64,000 bases of DNA from positions 17,714-81,713 of the forward strand of contig JAIDQZ010000026.1 in NCBI GenBank assembly GCA_029062005.1, given 5' to 3'. The position numbers and the translations under genes are program-made. Each line of letters starts with the position of its first letter. Positions within the stretch are counted from its first letter, which is position 1. Of this stretch, positions 15,925-24,743 are shown piece after piece. Source of the stretch: Muribaculaceae bacterium. Its GTDB lineage: Bacteria; Bacteroidota; Bacteroidia; Bacteroidales; Muribaculaceae. Under the pieces are notes generated by a model. It did no database searches. It was not told where the DNA came from and saw nothing but the letters and a program-made list of their open reading frames with translations.

Positions 15925-17966
15925 TGAAAATTTACGCCTTCGCGGTTCTGAAGAATTGTACTAACTTTCCACGAGAGATAATCAGCTACTGTTTTACGGA
16001 AATCAGCTTCCTGAGGGATTGGATCAATCTTCTTATGCTTATCTACCGTCCAGTCATTACCATTTAGGGTAATAGTATCGAGATTAATACAATCTTTTAG
16101 ATATTCAGTTTTTGGCTTACGGTCGAGTACCAAGTCTACAACTTCGGCATATCTCTCTATGGCGTTATCCGTGTCGCGTAGATTAGTCGCAGAGTTAGCT
16201 TTTTTGCGATTCTGACGTGTATAGCCATCATTAGAGAAATCTATAAACTTAACTAGCCGTAGTGGATCATGAGGTGTACCTACTTCAAACACGTAGACGG
16301 CAGTTTGTACGCTTGCTTTCCCTTTGAATAGGTCACTCATGTGGATAGATGCAATCAACGAACTATGTTCAAGAATACGTTTTGTAAAAGGCAACCCGTT
16401 TCCGCTTCCGGCATTTTCTTGAATCAGCACAGCTGCTCGGCCGGATTTCATCTTGCTTAATGCTTTTTCGACAAAAATCATACCTTTGCCTTCTGCCGAA
16501 TACGGCGGATTGAGAAGAAAGACGTTTGCGGGGAAATCTTCCCCTTTATGGCTCCCTTGCTCATATTGTCCTTCATAAGTTAGAGAATCTTTGTAAAGAA
16601 TATTGGCTGAACCATCATTCATTAATAACATATTGAGCACAGCCAACATATATATGTCTGGCAATTTTTCTATACCAAGAAGCTGTTCAGCTTTAATTTT
16701 TTGTATTTTCAAGTCACGAGCTGATGGATCACCTTTAAGTTTCTCTTGGGCGTCTGAAATCATCTGCTTCATAGCTGCTATTAGAAATCCAGCACTACCA
16801 AGAGCATAGTCCCATACGAATGAATCCATATTTACCTTACATATAGACGCCATCATTTCACATACATAGCGCGGTGTAAGAACTACATCATTCTGATTAC
16901 CATCAGGAACTTTTACCCAAGCATTTAAAGTGTTAAACAGTTTTCCCGTAAAATCAACGTGTATTTTTTCATTGAAGAGGGGTAAAATATTCTTATCTAA
17001 GAACGCATAAATACTTTTTAATGGACTTTCGCCGTTAACTGGTTCATAGAGTTTTGTATGAATAAATACCTTAGATAGTTCATTTACTATCATCTCTCTC
17101 TTTTCATCCGGGAGATTCTTTTTAGATAGATAAGACTTTATTCTGTTAAGAATGATTTGACCATCGTGCGAGAATTGGTCTGATATACTTCTGAGTTCAG
17201 AGACAGCAAGAGGTGCAACTTGATTTTTTATTCCGATACCAGCCATGATAAGACCTGAGATAAGTTTGACACGATAGTCTTCACTTATCTGGTGCACATC
17301 ATGCATCTCTTGATTAAGTTCTTTTAATTTGTCTTCAATTTGAAACTCCCATTGCTTCGTTCTTTGCTCTTGCTCTTCATCTGAAAGTTCTAGATTTTCA
17401 ATTCTATCTATCAACTCGTCAATATTGGAAGAGGAGAGAAAGGAGAGCGAGGTATAATTCCCGATTTTCTTAGGAATTAATAGATTGTTTTTTGAGACAT
17501 AATATACCCCATACTCGACTGTGCGATTGCCGGCCTCATCGTCATAACCATTAATACCGATTGCAATTACTTCTTCATAAGATTGAGAGTGTCGAATTAT
17601 GGCTTCTGCGTAATGAACCGCGCCATTTACAGCATATTTTGTGCGATACTGGTGTAACGCTTTTCCAGAGGAGTCTGACATAGCAACACCTCCAAATTCA
17701 TCTAATTTAATAAAATCACCCTGTGTGCCTTTAACCTCAATCATAACAGGAATCTTGCGACCAGTTGATGAGGTTAAAAAAAGCTTTATATCCGGGAAGT
17801 TATTTCCTCGTCCTCCGCTTTTACTTGGTGCGGTAGTTAACGCATTTGAAATTTCTGGATTGATTTCCTCAGTTTTTGCGTATGCATGAATACCGAGACG
17901 ATGCAATTCCGCTTTTGCTAATGTTTCTATCTGTTCCTCTATACTTTTGGGTGATTTCTTTGCCAT
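15921..17966 (-). CDS. BcgI-like fused restriction nuclease and N6-adenine methyltransferase
   Basis: The 681-residue protein has an N-terminal PD-(D/E)xK nuclease (D59 in NFPDIKLFL; E77 and K79 in MIEVKG) joined to an HsdM-like methyltransferase. The latter shows a TPRYVCEMM segment at 364-372, SAM-binding motif I DYALGSAGF at 386-394 and the catalytic NPPY at 486-489. This fusion plus a separate S subunit matches type IIB/BcgI-like enzymes, which methylate and also cut on both sides of a bipartite site. All catalytic motifs look intact. It lies 3 bases after the XRE controller and overlaps the S gene by ATGA. A stand-alone type I HsdM is less likely because of the nuclease motif and the absence of hsdR in the locus. 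Confidence 0.87.
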   Translation of the reverse strand: MAKKSPKSIEEQIETLAKAELHRLGIHAYAKTEEINPEISNALTTAPSKSGGRGNNFPDIKLFLTSSTGRKIPVMIEVKGTQGDFIKLDEFGGVAMSDSSGKALHQYRTKYAVNGAVHYAEAIIRHSQSYEEVIAIGINGYDDEAGNRTVEYGVYYVSKNNLLIPKKIGNYTSLSFLSSSNIDELIDRIENLELSDEEQEQRTKQWEFQIEDKLKELNQEMHDVHQISEDYRVKLISGLIMAGIGIKNQVAPLAVSELRSISDQFSHDGQIILNRIKSYLSKKNLPDEKREMIVNELSKVFIHTKLYEPVNGESPLKSIYAFLDKNILPLFNEKIHVDFTGKLFNTLNAWVKVPDGNQNDVVLTPRYVCEMMASICKVNMDSFVWDYALGSAGFLIAAMKQMISDAQEKLKGDPSARDLKIQKIKAEQLLGIEKLPDIYMLAVLNMLLMNDGSANILYKDSLTYEGQYEQGSHKGEDFPANVFLLNPPYSAEGKGMIFVEKALSKMKSGRAAVLIQENAGSGNGLPFTKRILEHSSLIASIHMSDLFKGKASVQTAVYVFEVGTPHDPLRLVKFIDFSNDGYTRQNRKKANSATNLRDTDNAIERYAEVVDLVLDRKPKTEYLKDCINLDTITLNGNDWTVDKHKKIDPIPQEADFRKTVADYLSWKVSTILQNREGVNFQ

Positions 17967-17969
17967 AAT

Positions 17970-18224
17970 TCAGTCATTTTTAATGCCGTAAATAATTAAA
18001 GGTTCACTTGCTAATGCATGACTTTCAGTGGGATTAAGCAGGCGACGGATGTCAATCTCTAATAGTGAGGCAATTGACTTTAATGTGTATAAATCAGGTT
18101 GTGATGTGTTAGTACACCATTTAGATACAGTTGTCGGGTTAACATTTAACTGTTCTGCCAACCATTTATTAGTTCGTTTCTTTTCACATAAAACTGTTTT
18201 TATGCGATTAATATCTTCATTCAT
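17970..18224 (-). CDS. XRE-family controller protein of the RM operon
   Basis: The 84-residue HTH protein has a Cro/C1-type fold (NKWLAEQLNVNPTTVSKW at about 18-35, then DLYTLKSIASLLEIDI). It is the first gene of the RM operon, 3 bases before the RM subunit. C proteins in such positions delay nuclease expression when the system enters a new host. The family assignment is firm; the controller role is inferred from position. Confidence 0.82.
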   Translation of the reverse strand: MNEDINRIKTVLCEKKRTNKWLAEQLNVNPTTVSKWCTNTSQPDLYTLKSIASLLEIDIRRLLNPTESHALASEPLIIYGIKND

Positions 18225-18300
18225 TTCTTAATTATTTGTTTTGAACGCAAATTTAGTGAAATTATCATTTGTCACCAAGGGTTTATGCTCAATAACATAG

Positions 18301-18335
18301 AAAACCCGACAAAGGGCACGTCCTTGTCGGATTTT
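18301..18335 (-). terminator. Terminator hairpin after the 136-aa gene
   Basis: CCGACAA (18306-18312) pairs with TTGTCGG (18324-18330), with A and T tracts on either side (AAAA at 18301, TTTT at 18332). It is placed to end the minus transcript of the 136-residue gene before the RM operon. Confidence 0.7.
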
Positions 18336-18351
18336 CAGGATAAAACGATCA

Positions 18352-18762
18352 CTATTTGTCTTCATGAAGGTATTTCAGGCGGTCAAGGGAATGGGAGCGG
18401 ATGAGGGAGTCGCGGAATGCTATGTCGTGCTGCCAGTGTCCGGTTTGCCATTCACGGTACTTCTTGGGGTAGTTCTCACGGTAGAATTGCCCGAAGAAGA
18501 TTGCCTCGGCATTTTCTTGATGCCAGCGGTCAAGTTCCTCTATACGCTGCTCATACTTGTGCCTTTTGTTTGTAGCAGAGTTACATACCATAACGCTTCC
18601 TGTAAGGCAGATACCGACAAGTGCACCGATGCCGATGACAATAGGGAAATTGAGTTTGATCAGATTCTTCAACCTTATGAAATTAGTGTCAAGGCGGTTG
18701 CGGTCCTTATCGCAGAGGTGATTGTTCTGCGTGTCCACAAGATCGCGGATCCATGGTCGCAT
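18352..18762 (-). CDS. Small membrane-anchored protein, unknown
   Basis: The 136-residue protein has a single transmembrane helix at about 38-60 (FPIVIGIGALVGICLTGSVMV). It is flanked by a charged N-terminal part (DTQNNHLCDKDRNRLDTNF) and a basic, Trp/Tyr-rich C-terminal part (HWQHDIAFRDSLIRSHSLDRL). The minus frame was chosen over an equally long plus-strand frame because of this protein-like composition and the downstream terminator. It is the island gene closest to mnmE. The family is not recognised; a leftover of mobile-element transfer functions is possible. Confidence 0.55.
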   Translation of the reverse strand: MRPWIRDLVDTQNNHLCDKDRNRLDTNFIRLKNLIKLNFPIVIGIGALVGICLTGSVMVCNSATNKRHKYEQRIEELDRWHQENAEAIFFGQFYRENYPKKYREWQTGHWQHDIAFRDSLIRSHSLDRLKYLHEDK

Positions 18763-18880
18763 CTGAAGAGTATGACTTAACTCGGGTAGCAGACGAGCAA
18801 CAAATGTGGTTCAAAAATGGAGTGAAAAATAGGTAGAAATGGGTTTTGCCGATTAGATTGGCAATCTTCGGGCAAAAGAA

Positions 18881-18903
18881 AAGGCGCTCAAACTGAACGC
18901 CTT
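18881..18903 (-). terminator. Terminator downstream of mnmE
   Basis: AAGGCG and CGCCTT enclose a TCA-AAC-TGA inner stem-loop. On the minus strand it is followed by a T-rich TTTTCTTTTG tract. It would end mnmE transcripts, although it lies on the island side of the 15-bp repeat. Confidence 0.65.
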
Positions 18904-18945
18904 GACTATTATTTCAACTTATATTTACCTGTCTTTAACTGCGGG

Positions 18946-18960
18946 TTACTTGCCGATGCA
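18946..18960. repeat. att-like direct repeat at the mnmE 3' end (copy 1)
   Basis: TTACTTGCCGATGCA covers the stop and the C-I-G-K codons of mnmE on the minus strand and is repeated exactly at 7663-7677. The mnmE/thdF 3' end is a known target of integrative islands (for example SGI1 in Salmonella). Confidence 0.72.
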
Positions 18961-20361
18961 AAATTTGGAGAATATGGAATTCAGGAGGTCTGGGGTGGTG
19001 ATGGCGCCGGTGAGGGAGGTGAGGGCTGCGGTGGCTTCGCGTATGTCCATGGCTATGAAGTCGGCGCTGGCGCCTATTGCCATCTGGTCGAGGGCGCGCC
19101 GTAGGGCTTTCCCTGCTTGCAGTAGGTCGCCGTAATGGCGGGCATTGGTCAATAATAGTTCCTTCTCCGGATCGAAGTCGCTTGTCGTAGCCTGTTTCAG
19201 TATCTCTCGAAGTGCGTCGAGTCCTTTACCTTCTGCTGCTGATATCTCAATTATGTTTTTTTTGTCGATCGAAAAAACACCAGATTGCAGAGATGTGCTG
19301 AGTGTGTTGCGGACTATGTCAATGGATGTTTCTGACATTCCCGGAGCAGATGTCTTGGTAATGACAGGTATGATTTTTTGATATGTGTCAAGTCCGGATA
19401 ATGATTCGCTCATTTCTTCTATCTGTTCTATGAGCGGCGCTGTGGGATCGATGAGCCACAGAACTACCGATGCCTGGTTTAAGCGTTTGCGGGCTCTTTC
19501 TATCCCTATAGTCTCTATTCTGTCTGTTGATTCGCGGAGTCCTGCGGTGTCTATGAAACGGAACAGCACTCCTTCTATCTCACAAGTGTCTTCAATTATG
19601 TCGCGTGTAGTGCCCGGAATGTCGGATACTATTGCTTTCTCTTCCTGCAATATCGCGTTGAGTAATGTTGATTTACCCACATTCGGCATCCCGGCTATTA
19701 CTACCGGTACGCCTTCCTTTATCGCTCTGCCGGTGGCATAGGAGTCAGTAAGGCGGTCAATCTTCCTGAGAAGCAAAGTGGCGATCTCTATAAGGCGGCT
19801 CCGATCGGCAAACTCAACATCCTCTTCCGAGAAGTCGAGTTCGAGTTCGAGTAGAGAAGCAAGCTCTATAAGTTTGTCGCGCAATTCATTAAATTCTTTC
19901 GAAAAGACACCACGTGTCTGCTGCATGGCGAGCCGATGGGCTGCCCTTGATGAGGAAGCGATGAGATCAGCCACTCCTTCGGCAGATGCGAGATCCATTC
20001 TTCCGTTGAGATATGCCCGGCGTGAGAATTCCCCCGGTTCTGCGGCGTGCGCGCCCTTGCGGAGAAGGAGGTTTGTGACTTCTCGTATAATCCATGGGGA
20101 GCCATGAAGTGAAAATTCTACTACGTCCTCACCGGTGAAAGAGTTGGGCCCACGGAAAATCGTGGCAACTGTCTGGTCGAGGACATTATTTGACTCGTCC
20201 ATTATATAGCCGAGGTGTGCGGTGTGGGATTGACAGCCGTTGAGAGTCGTGCCTTTCCATATGGAATCAGCTATGGAAAGTGCATCCGGACCTGACAGGC
20301 GAATTATGGCAAGGGCACCTTTACCTTTTGGAGTGGCGGGGGATGTTATGGTGGTGTTCAT
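18946..20361 (-). CDS. mnmE: tRNA modification GTPase MnmE
   Basis: The 471-residue MnmE/TrmE works with MnmG to install the carboxymethylaminomethyl group on U34 of certain tRNAs. The N-terminal folate-binding domain covers about 1-120. The G domain has G1 GMPNVGKS at 224-231, the SDIPGTTRD switch at 246-254 and DTAG at 271-274. The C-terminal FCIGK motif with its catalytic-loop Cys is intact. The last 15 bases serve as the apparent attachment site of the neighbouring islands. The gene is full length, so integration did not disturb the protein. Confidence 0.98.
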   Translation of the reverse strand: MNTTITSPATPKGKGALAIIRLSGPDALSIADSIWKGTTLNGCQSHTAHLGYIMDESNNVLDQTVATIFRGPNSFTGEDVVEFSLHGSPWIIREVTNLLLRKGAHAAEPGEFSRRAYLNGRMDLASAEGVADLIASSSRAAHRLAMQQTRGVFSKEFNELRDKLIELASLLELELDFSEEDVEFADRSRLIEIATLLLRKIDRLTDSYATGRAIKEGVPVVIAGMPNVGKSTLLNAILQEEKAIVSDIPGTTRDIIEDTCEIEGVLFRFIDTAGLRESTDRIETIGIERARKRLNQASVVLWLIDPTAPLIEQIEEMSESLSGLDTYQKIIPVITKTSAPGMSETSIDIVRNTLSTSLQSGVFSIDKKNIIEISAAEGKGLDALREILKQATTSDFDPEKELLLTNARHYGDLLQAGKALRRALDQMAIGASADFIAMDIREATAALTSLTGAITTPDLLNSIFSKFCIGK

Positions 20362-20476
20362 TTATTGAATGTCGAATGGTGAGTTTCTTTTATGTACGCT
20401 AACTTAGTACGCTTTGCTGCAAATTTTACATCGCAGATGACGCATAAGTCTCATATGTATCAGGAGGATCCGGACT

Positions 20477-21322
20477 TTAGCGATGGTTGGAATTCCAGTC
20501 TTTGAAGGAAACTATAGATTCGATGTCGGTTTCAATATCATCCGGGAGAGCAGCAAAGAAATCCCATCCCGTCATTTCTTCCACATCGTCTACACTTACG
20601 GCATAAGCCTGCATGTTCCCGTCGCATTTCATATTGGGATATACGAAACCTATAGATCTCATTGGTTTAGCATAAGGAGCAAGAAGCACCTTGAAGAATG
20701 CCGAGGGTACGCGAACCTTATTATGCCCTATCGTTTTAGTATCTGAAGAGTCATAAATCGGTCCTGCGACAATCACGATTGCAGAATCCCTCTTTGCCCA
20801 AAGCCGTTCCTTGTCTTCAAGGGTTTTCCAGGCGCCTGTATTCAATTCATGGCTTTGCGGGCATATGTTAGCCATTACAAAACTATGGTGCATTGCCTCC
20901 TCACTCCATTTCTGTTCCCCGGCAGGACACATATGTCCACGGTCATATCCAGAGCGTGAATAGTCACGTGTATCAGGGCAACCTTTCAGTTCACTGTCTG
21001 TCCAGAACTTATTGCTTCTGGCAGATGCTCCTTCAGTCTCATTCCCTTGCAGAATCCATGCCACGTAATTGGGAGTTTTGTTTTCCGGATTAAAGTTAAC
21101 GGTGAAACCTTCATATTCCTTTACTACCGATGCTACATTCTTCGATGAAGTCACTTTATCAAGCTCGTTAATGTCAATGGCTGACTGTGCTTGCGATTGG
21201 TTCTGTTGTGGCGTGTCAAAGTTTTTGTCTATTGCGCCGGGAGATAGTCTGTTCCAGAAATAGGCGATTCCTATGATAAGCAGGAAAACTGCAGCGTATT
21301 TTAAAATCTTATTCTTATCCAT
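20477..21322 (-). CDS. DNA/RNA non-specific endonuclease (NUC1 family), membrane-anchored or secreted
   Basis: About 281 residues from ATG 21322 (MDKNKILKY); the upstream GTG at 21331 would overlap miaA. An N-terminal hydrophobic helix (YAAVFLLIIGIAYFW) anchors or exports it. The NUC1 catalytic motif DRGHMCPAG sits near residues 123-131, with the metal-binding Asn in MANICPQ following. Such nucleases degrade any DNA or RNA outside the cytoplasm and probably serve nutrient scavenging. It lies 1 base beyond the miaA stop on the same strand, so the two are likely co-transcribed. Confidence 0.9.
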   Translation of the reverse strand: MDKNKILKYAAVFLLIIGIAYFWNRLSPGAIDKNFDTPQQNQSQAQSAIDINELDKVTSSKNVASVVKEYEGFTVNFNPENKTPNYVAWILQGNETEGASARSNKFWTDSELKGCPDTRDYSRSGYDRGHMCPAGEQKWSEEAMHHSFVMANICPQSHELNTGAWKTLEDKERLWAKRDSAIVIVAGPIYDSSDTKTIGHNKVRVPSAFFKVLLAPYAKPMRSIGFVYPNMKCDGNMQAYAVSVDDVEEMTGWDFFAALPDDIETDIESIVSFKDWNSNHR

Positions 21323-21323
21323 T

Positions 21324-22160
21324 TCAATCACTATATTTCTTCAGCCATGTAAGCTGTTTTTTAGCATATACCCTGGTGTTCTTCTGTATGCGCGCAACCG
21401 CTGTCCCGAAGTCCATTATCCCGTCAAAGTATGCGAACATTTCTTTCAGTCCTACGGTATTCAAAGAATTCATATGTCGCATCGGATATACTCTGCGCGC
21501 CTCATCCTCCAGACCATTCTCCACCATCCTCAGCACTCTTGCGTTGATCCTTTCAAACAATATCTCACGAGGCATGTCGATTACGATTCTCTCTATCTCA
21601 AAATCTCTTTTCTTTCTTATCCCCGTCCTTAGCAAAGTATATGTCACCCCTGCAGCGATACATATTTCCACTGCGTGAAACACCCTCTTCATATTAGCGA
21701 GGTCAACCTTGTTGTAATATTCAGGGTCAAGGATTTTCAGTCGGTCTCTTAGCCAGTCATCACCTTTTTTTCCCCATTCTTCCATAAGGGGAATCCTGAT
21801 ATTTTCAGGCACCGTAGGAAGTTCGTCTATTCCTTTTGTAAGCGCATCAACATACATCATTGACCCTCCGCACACTATAGCGACATCCCGGTTTTTCCAG
21901 ATTTCAGCAGCTATCCGGAGTGCGTCTTCCTCAAACATGGCTGCCGAATAATAAGCGTCGAGCGGAAGAACCTCCATAAGATGATGAGTCACCCCCATTC
22001 TCTGACTCTCGTCAGGAACGGCGGTGACCACCGGAATGCCTTTATATATCTGGCGTGAATCCGCTGAAATTATTTCAGTGTCATGTTCAAGCGCAAGCCT
22101 TACGGCAAGGTCAGATTTCCCCGAAGCGGTCGGACCGGTTACAACGATAAGCTTCTTCAA
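21324..22160 (-). CDS. miaA: tRNA dimethylallyltransferase
   Basis: The 278-residue MiaA adds a dimethylallyl group to A37 of tRNAs reading UNN codons. The P-loop GPTASGKSD is at 9-17 and the SADSRQIYKG motif that binds substrate is at 34-43. The length is slightly shorter than E. coli MiaA but usual for Bacteroidetes. It lies between pepT and the NUC1 nuclease on the same strand. Confidence 0.96.
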   Translation of the reverse strand: MKKLIVVTGPTASGKSDLAVRLALEHDTEIISADSRQIYKGIPVVTAVPDESQRMGVTHHLMEVLPLDAYYSAAMFEEDALRIAAEIWKNRDVAIVCGGSMMYVDALTKGIDELPTVPENIRIPLMEEWGKKGDDWLRDRLKILDPEYYNKVDLANMKRVFHAVEICIAAGVTYTLLRTGIRKKRDFEIERIVIDMPREILFERINARVLRMVENGLEDEARRVYPMRHMNSLNTVGLKEMFAYFDGIMDFGTAVARIQKNTRVYAKKQLTWLKKYSD

Positions 22161-22181
22161 GTCGTAAAAGTCAGAACCCTA

Positions 22182-23399
22182 TTATTCGGCTACGATCCTC
22201 GCAATATTGAATATCACGTCCGTAGCCTTTTCAAGTGACTGTATTGACACAAATTCATATCTGCCGTGCATATTCTCTCCTCCGGCGAAGATATTGGGGC
22301 AGGGGAGTCCCTTGAATGAAAGCTGAGCTCCATCCGTGCCTCCACGGATCGGCTGCACCTTAGGTGTCACGCCCGCCTCTCGCATTGCCTTCTCCGCGAT
22401 TTCGATAATATGCATCACAGGCTCGATCTTCTCGCGCATGTTGTAGTATTGATCCTTGATCTCTACAGAACAGCTTCCGGGATGCTCCATATTGGTTTTT
22501 CTGCAGAGGTGTTCGATCTCTCTCTTGCGGCTTTCAAAACGTGCACGGTCGTGGTCGCGTATAATGTATGTCAGCACGGTCTGTTCCACACTTCCCTCGA
22601 TGCCGATGAGATGATAGAATCCTTCATATCCCTCGGTGTGCTCGGGAGTCTCCCAGCGTGGAAGCATCTGGATAAACTGGTTTGCGACGCGAATCGAGTT
22701 CACCATCTTATGCTTGGCGGTTCCGGGGTGTACATTACGTCCCTTTATAGTCACTTTTGCAGAGGCTGCATTGAAGTTCTCATATTCCAATTCTCCGACG
22801 GCACCTCCGTCCATAGTGTATGCAAAATCGCATCCGAAGCGTTCCACATCGAATTTATGAGCCCCTTTGCCGATTTCCTCATCCGGATTGAATGCTATGC
22901 GGATCTTGCCGTGCTTTACTTCCGGCGAAGCCTGAAGTCTGGCAACAGCTGTGAGAATCTCTGCTATTCCCGCCTTGTCATCGGCTCCAAGCAGGGTTGT
23001 GCCGTCGGTCACGATGAGATCCTGTCCAATATAGTTCAGAAGTTCAGGAAACTCTTCAGGACTCAGGAATATGTTGAGTTTGTCATTGAGGGTGATCGAA
23101 GTTCCGTCATAATTCTCCACTATGTGTGCATTGACATGGCGTCCGCTCATGTCCGGAGCAGTGTCCATATGTGCTATGAAACCGACAGTAGGAACCTTTT
23201 GATCTGTATTTGCAGGTAATGTCGCCATCAGATAACCGTTATCATCAAGAGAGATGTCTTGCAGACCCATTTCTTCGACAAGTGTCTTAAGATGGCGGGC
23301 AAACGTCATCTGTCCTGGAGTGGAGGGTGTGAGGTTGGTCTCTTCGTCGCTTTGGGTATCGAATTTTACGAATTCCAAAAATCTGTCGGTTACTGTCAT
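22182..23399 (-). CDS. pepT: Peptidase T (tripeptidase)
   Basis: The 405-residue M20-family dizinc aminotripeptidase shows the metal-binding HMD ([11 protein letters not shown]), the bridging Asp in GADDKAG and the catalytic Glu pair in DEEIGKG. PepT removes the N-terminal residue of tripeptides in the cytosol. miaA starts 21 bases downstream. A good promoter lies at 23442-23435. Confidence 0.97.
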   Translation of the reverse strand: MTVTDRFLEFVKFDTQSDEETNLTPSTPGQMTFARHLKTLVEEMGLQDISLDDNGYLMATLPANTDQKVPTVGFIAHMDTAPDMSGRHVNAHIVENYDGTSITLNDKLNIFLSPEEFPELLNYIGQDLIVTDGTTLLGADDKAGIAEILTAVARLQASPEVKHGKIRIAFNPDEEIGKGAHKFDVERFGCDFAYTMDGGAVGELEYENFNAASAKVTIKGRNVHPGTAKHKMVNSIRVANQFIQMLPRWETPEHTEGYEGFYHLIGIEGSVEQTVLTYIIRDHDRARFESRKREIEHLCRKTNMEHPGSCSVEIKDQYYNMREKIEPVMHIIEIAEKAMREAGVTPKVQPIRGGTDGAQLSFKGLPCPNIFAGGENMHGRYEFVSIQSLEKATDVIFNIARIVAE

Positions 23400-23434
23400 G
23401 GTGATGTATATGATTAGCGATTATGTTTCACGCG

Positions 23435-23442
23435 CAAAGTTA
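23435..23442 (-). promoter_or_regulatory. pepT promoter -7 box
   Basis: The minus strand reads TAACTTTG here, the Bacteroidetes -7 consensus, with a TTG 20 bases upstream as the -33 element. It lies 36-43 bases from the pepT ATG. Confidence 0.7.
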
Positions 23443-23524
23443 CAAAAATTATACGATATTTCCAAATATAAAAAAACGGTAAGAAATATTCTATCTTAAA
23501 TTTGTGGCATAACGATATTTTTTC

Positions 23525-23532
23525 TAATTTTG
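23525..23532 (+). promoter_or_regulatory. Promoter -7 box of the porin-like gene
   Basis: TAATTTTG at 23525-23532 has a TTG at 23502-23504, a 20-base spacing. The distance to the chosen ATG at 23580 is about 45 bases. Confidence 0.7.
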
Positions 23533-23579
23533 TGCCGTAACCCGCATTGTGGAATACGATGCGGCAATATGACCGATTT

Positions 23580-24647
23580 ATGAAACTAAAGATAATCGCT
23601 GCATCTGCGATATTGTTTTCAGCAGCCATGTCGCTTTCCGCGGCAAGTTCAGACAGCATCCGGCAGAAGCCGACTGACGATCACCTCATATCACTTGATC
23701 TTGAAGCCCGTCTCGACTGGCAGATAGTAGAACATCAGCAAAGTCTTGATCGATCGCAGACAGGTTTCTTAGGTAAATATATAGCCTTGAAGGCGTATGG
23801 AGAATTGACCGAGGGTCTTACTTATACCTGGAGGCAACGTTTTTCAAGAACTCCTAAAGACAATACATTCTGGGATCAGACCGATATTCTTGATTTAAAC
23901 TACAAATTTGGGAAATTCGATGTAGGTGCCGGTAAGCAGGTGGTATTGATCGGAGGATACGAATACGATAGAGCTCCTATCAATCTGATGTGTCCGAATC
24001 TGTTTGTGTCAAATGTAGCTTGCTATCAGTTCGGCGTGTCAGGAGGTTATGACGTGACCGCCGACGATCATCTGGCATTCCAGATCTCGCAGAGCATCTT
24101 CGCTACCCCTCAAGACCGCAACCTATATGCCTACAACCTGATGTGGCGTGGCGCCCATGATATCACCGACAGGCTTAGGCTTGAGACTATCTGGTCGGTC
24201 AATGAGATAGAATATCTGAAAGGGAAATTCTGCAATTACATTGCGTTAGGAAACAAGCTTCAGATCGATGACAGATTTACAGTATTGCTTGACCTTATGA
24301 CACGTAGCTATCCGGATAACCGTGCATTCAAGAACAATACATTCATGGGAGAATTTGCATGGAACATACTTCCGAGATTGAAGCTTACAGCCAAGGTATC
24401 TTATGATTGCAACCGCGGAGTTAATACTACTGACAAGTCTGAGGTGGCGAGAGGCTCACAGCTTGTTATCGGAGGTGTAGTTGCAGAGTGGTATCCTCTT
24501 GTCAAGACAAGGCATCTGCTTAAAGTGCACGCTGCAGCATTCGGATCGTTTGGCGACAACCGCAACCCGGCTGATATGATGCAAAAAAACACTATGTATG
24601 CGTCAGTAGGTCTTACCTGGCACATGAACTTATTCAATTATAAGTAA
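23580..24647 (+). CDS. Outer-membrane porin-like beta-barrel protein
   Basis: About 355 residues from ATG 23580, which gives a clean signal peptide (MKLKIIAASAILFSAAMSLS); the upstream ATG at 23547 would bury it. The rest alternates strands and turns (LTYTWRQRFSRT, FDVGAGKQVVLIGGYEYDRAP), and the protein ends in a strand with aromatic residues (LTWHMNLFNYK), as in OprO/OprP-like porins of Bacteroidetes. It is probably an outer-membrane channel with no assigned substrate. It stands as a single gene divergent from pepT. Confidence 0.75.
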   Translation: MKLKIIAASAILFSAAMSLSAASSDSIRQKPTDDHLISLDLEARLDWQIVEHQQSLDRSQTGFLGKYIALKAYGELTEGLTYTWRQRFSRTPKDNTFWDQTDILDLNYKFGKFDVGAGKQVVLIGGYEYDRAPINLMCPNLFVSNVACYQFGVSGGYDVTADDHLAFQISQSIFATPQDRNLYAYNLMWRGAHDITDRLRLETIWSVNEIEYLKGKFCNYIALGNKLQIDDRFTVLLDLMTRSYPDNRAFKNNTFMGEFAWNILPRLKLTAKVSYDCNRGVNTTDKSEVARGSQLVIGGVVAEWYPLVKTRHLLKVHAAAFGSFGDNRNPADMMQKNTMYASVGLTWHMNLFNYK

Positions 24648-24743
24648 GTGATTGATCAAATCTACTTTACGCCGAAGTCCGACTGACTCGGAAATATCTT
24701 GAATTTACATGCACATCAATTTTTATTGGCTACATAACTGACA

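Noticed and set aside
18364..18780. A 138-residue plus-strand frame opposite the small membrane protein gene
   Set aside because: The minus-strand frame has a credible TM protein and a fitting terminator; the plus frame lacks a promoter and any family resemblance.
22410..23219. A 269-residue plus-strand frame inside pepT
   Set aside because: It lies fully antisense to a clear pepT and has a shadow-like composition.
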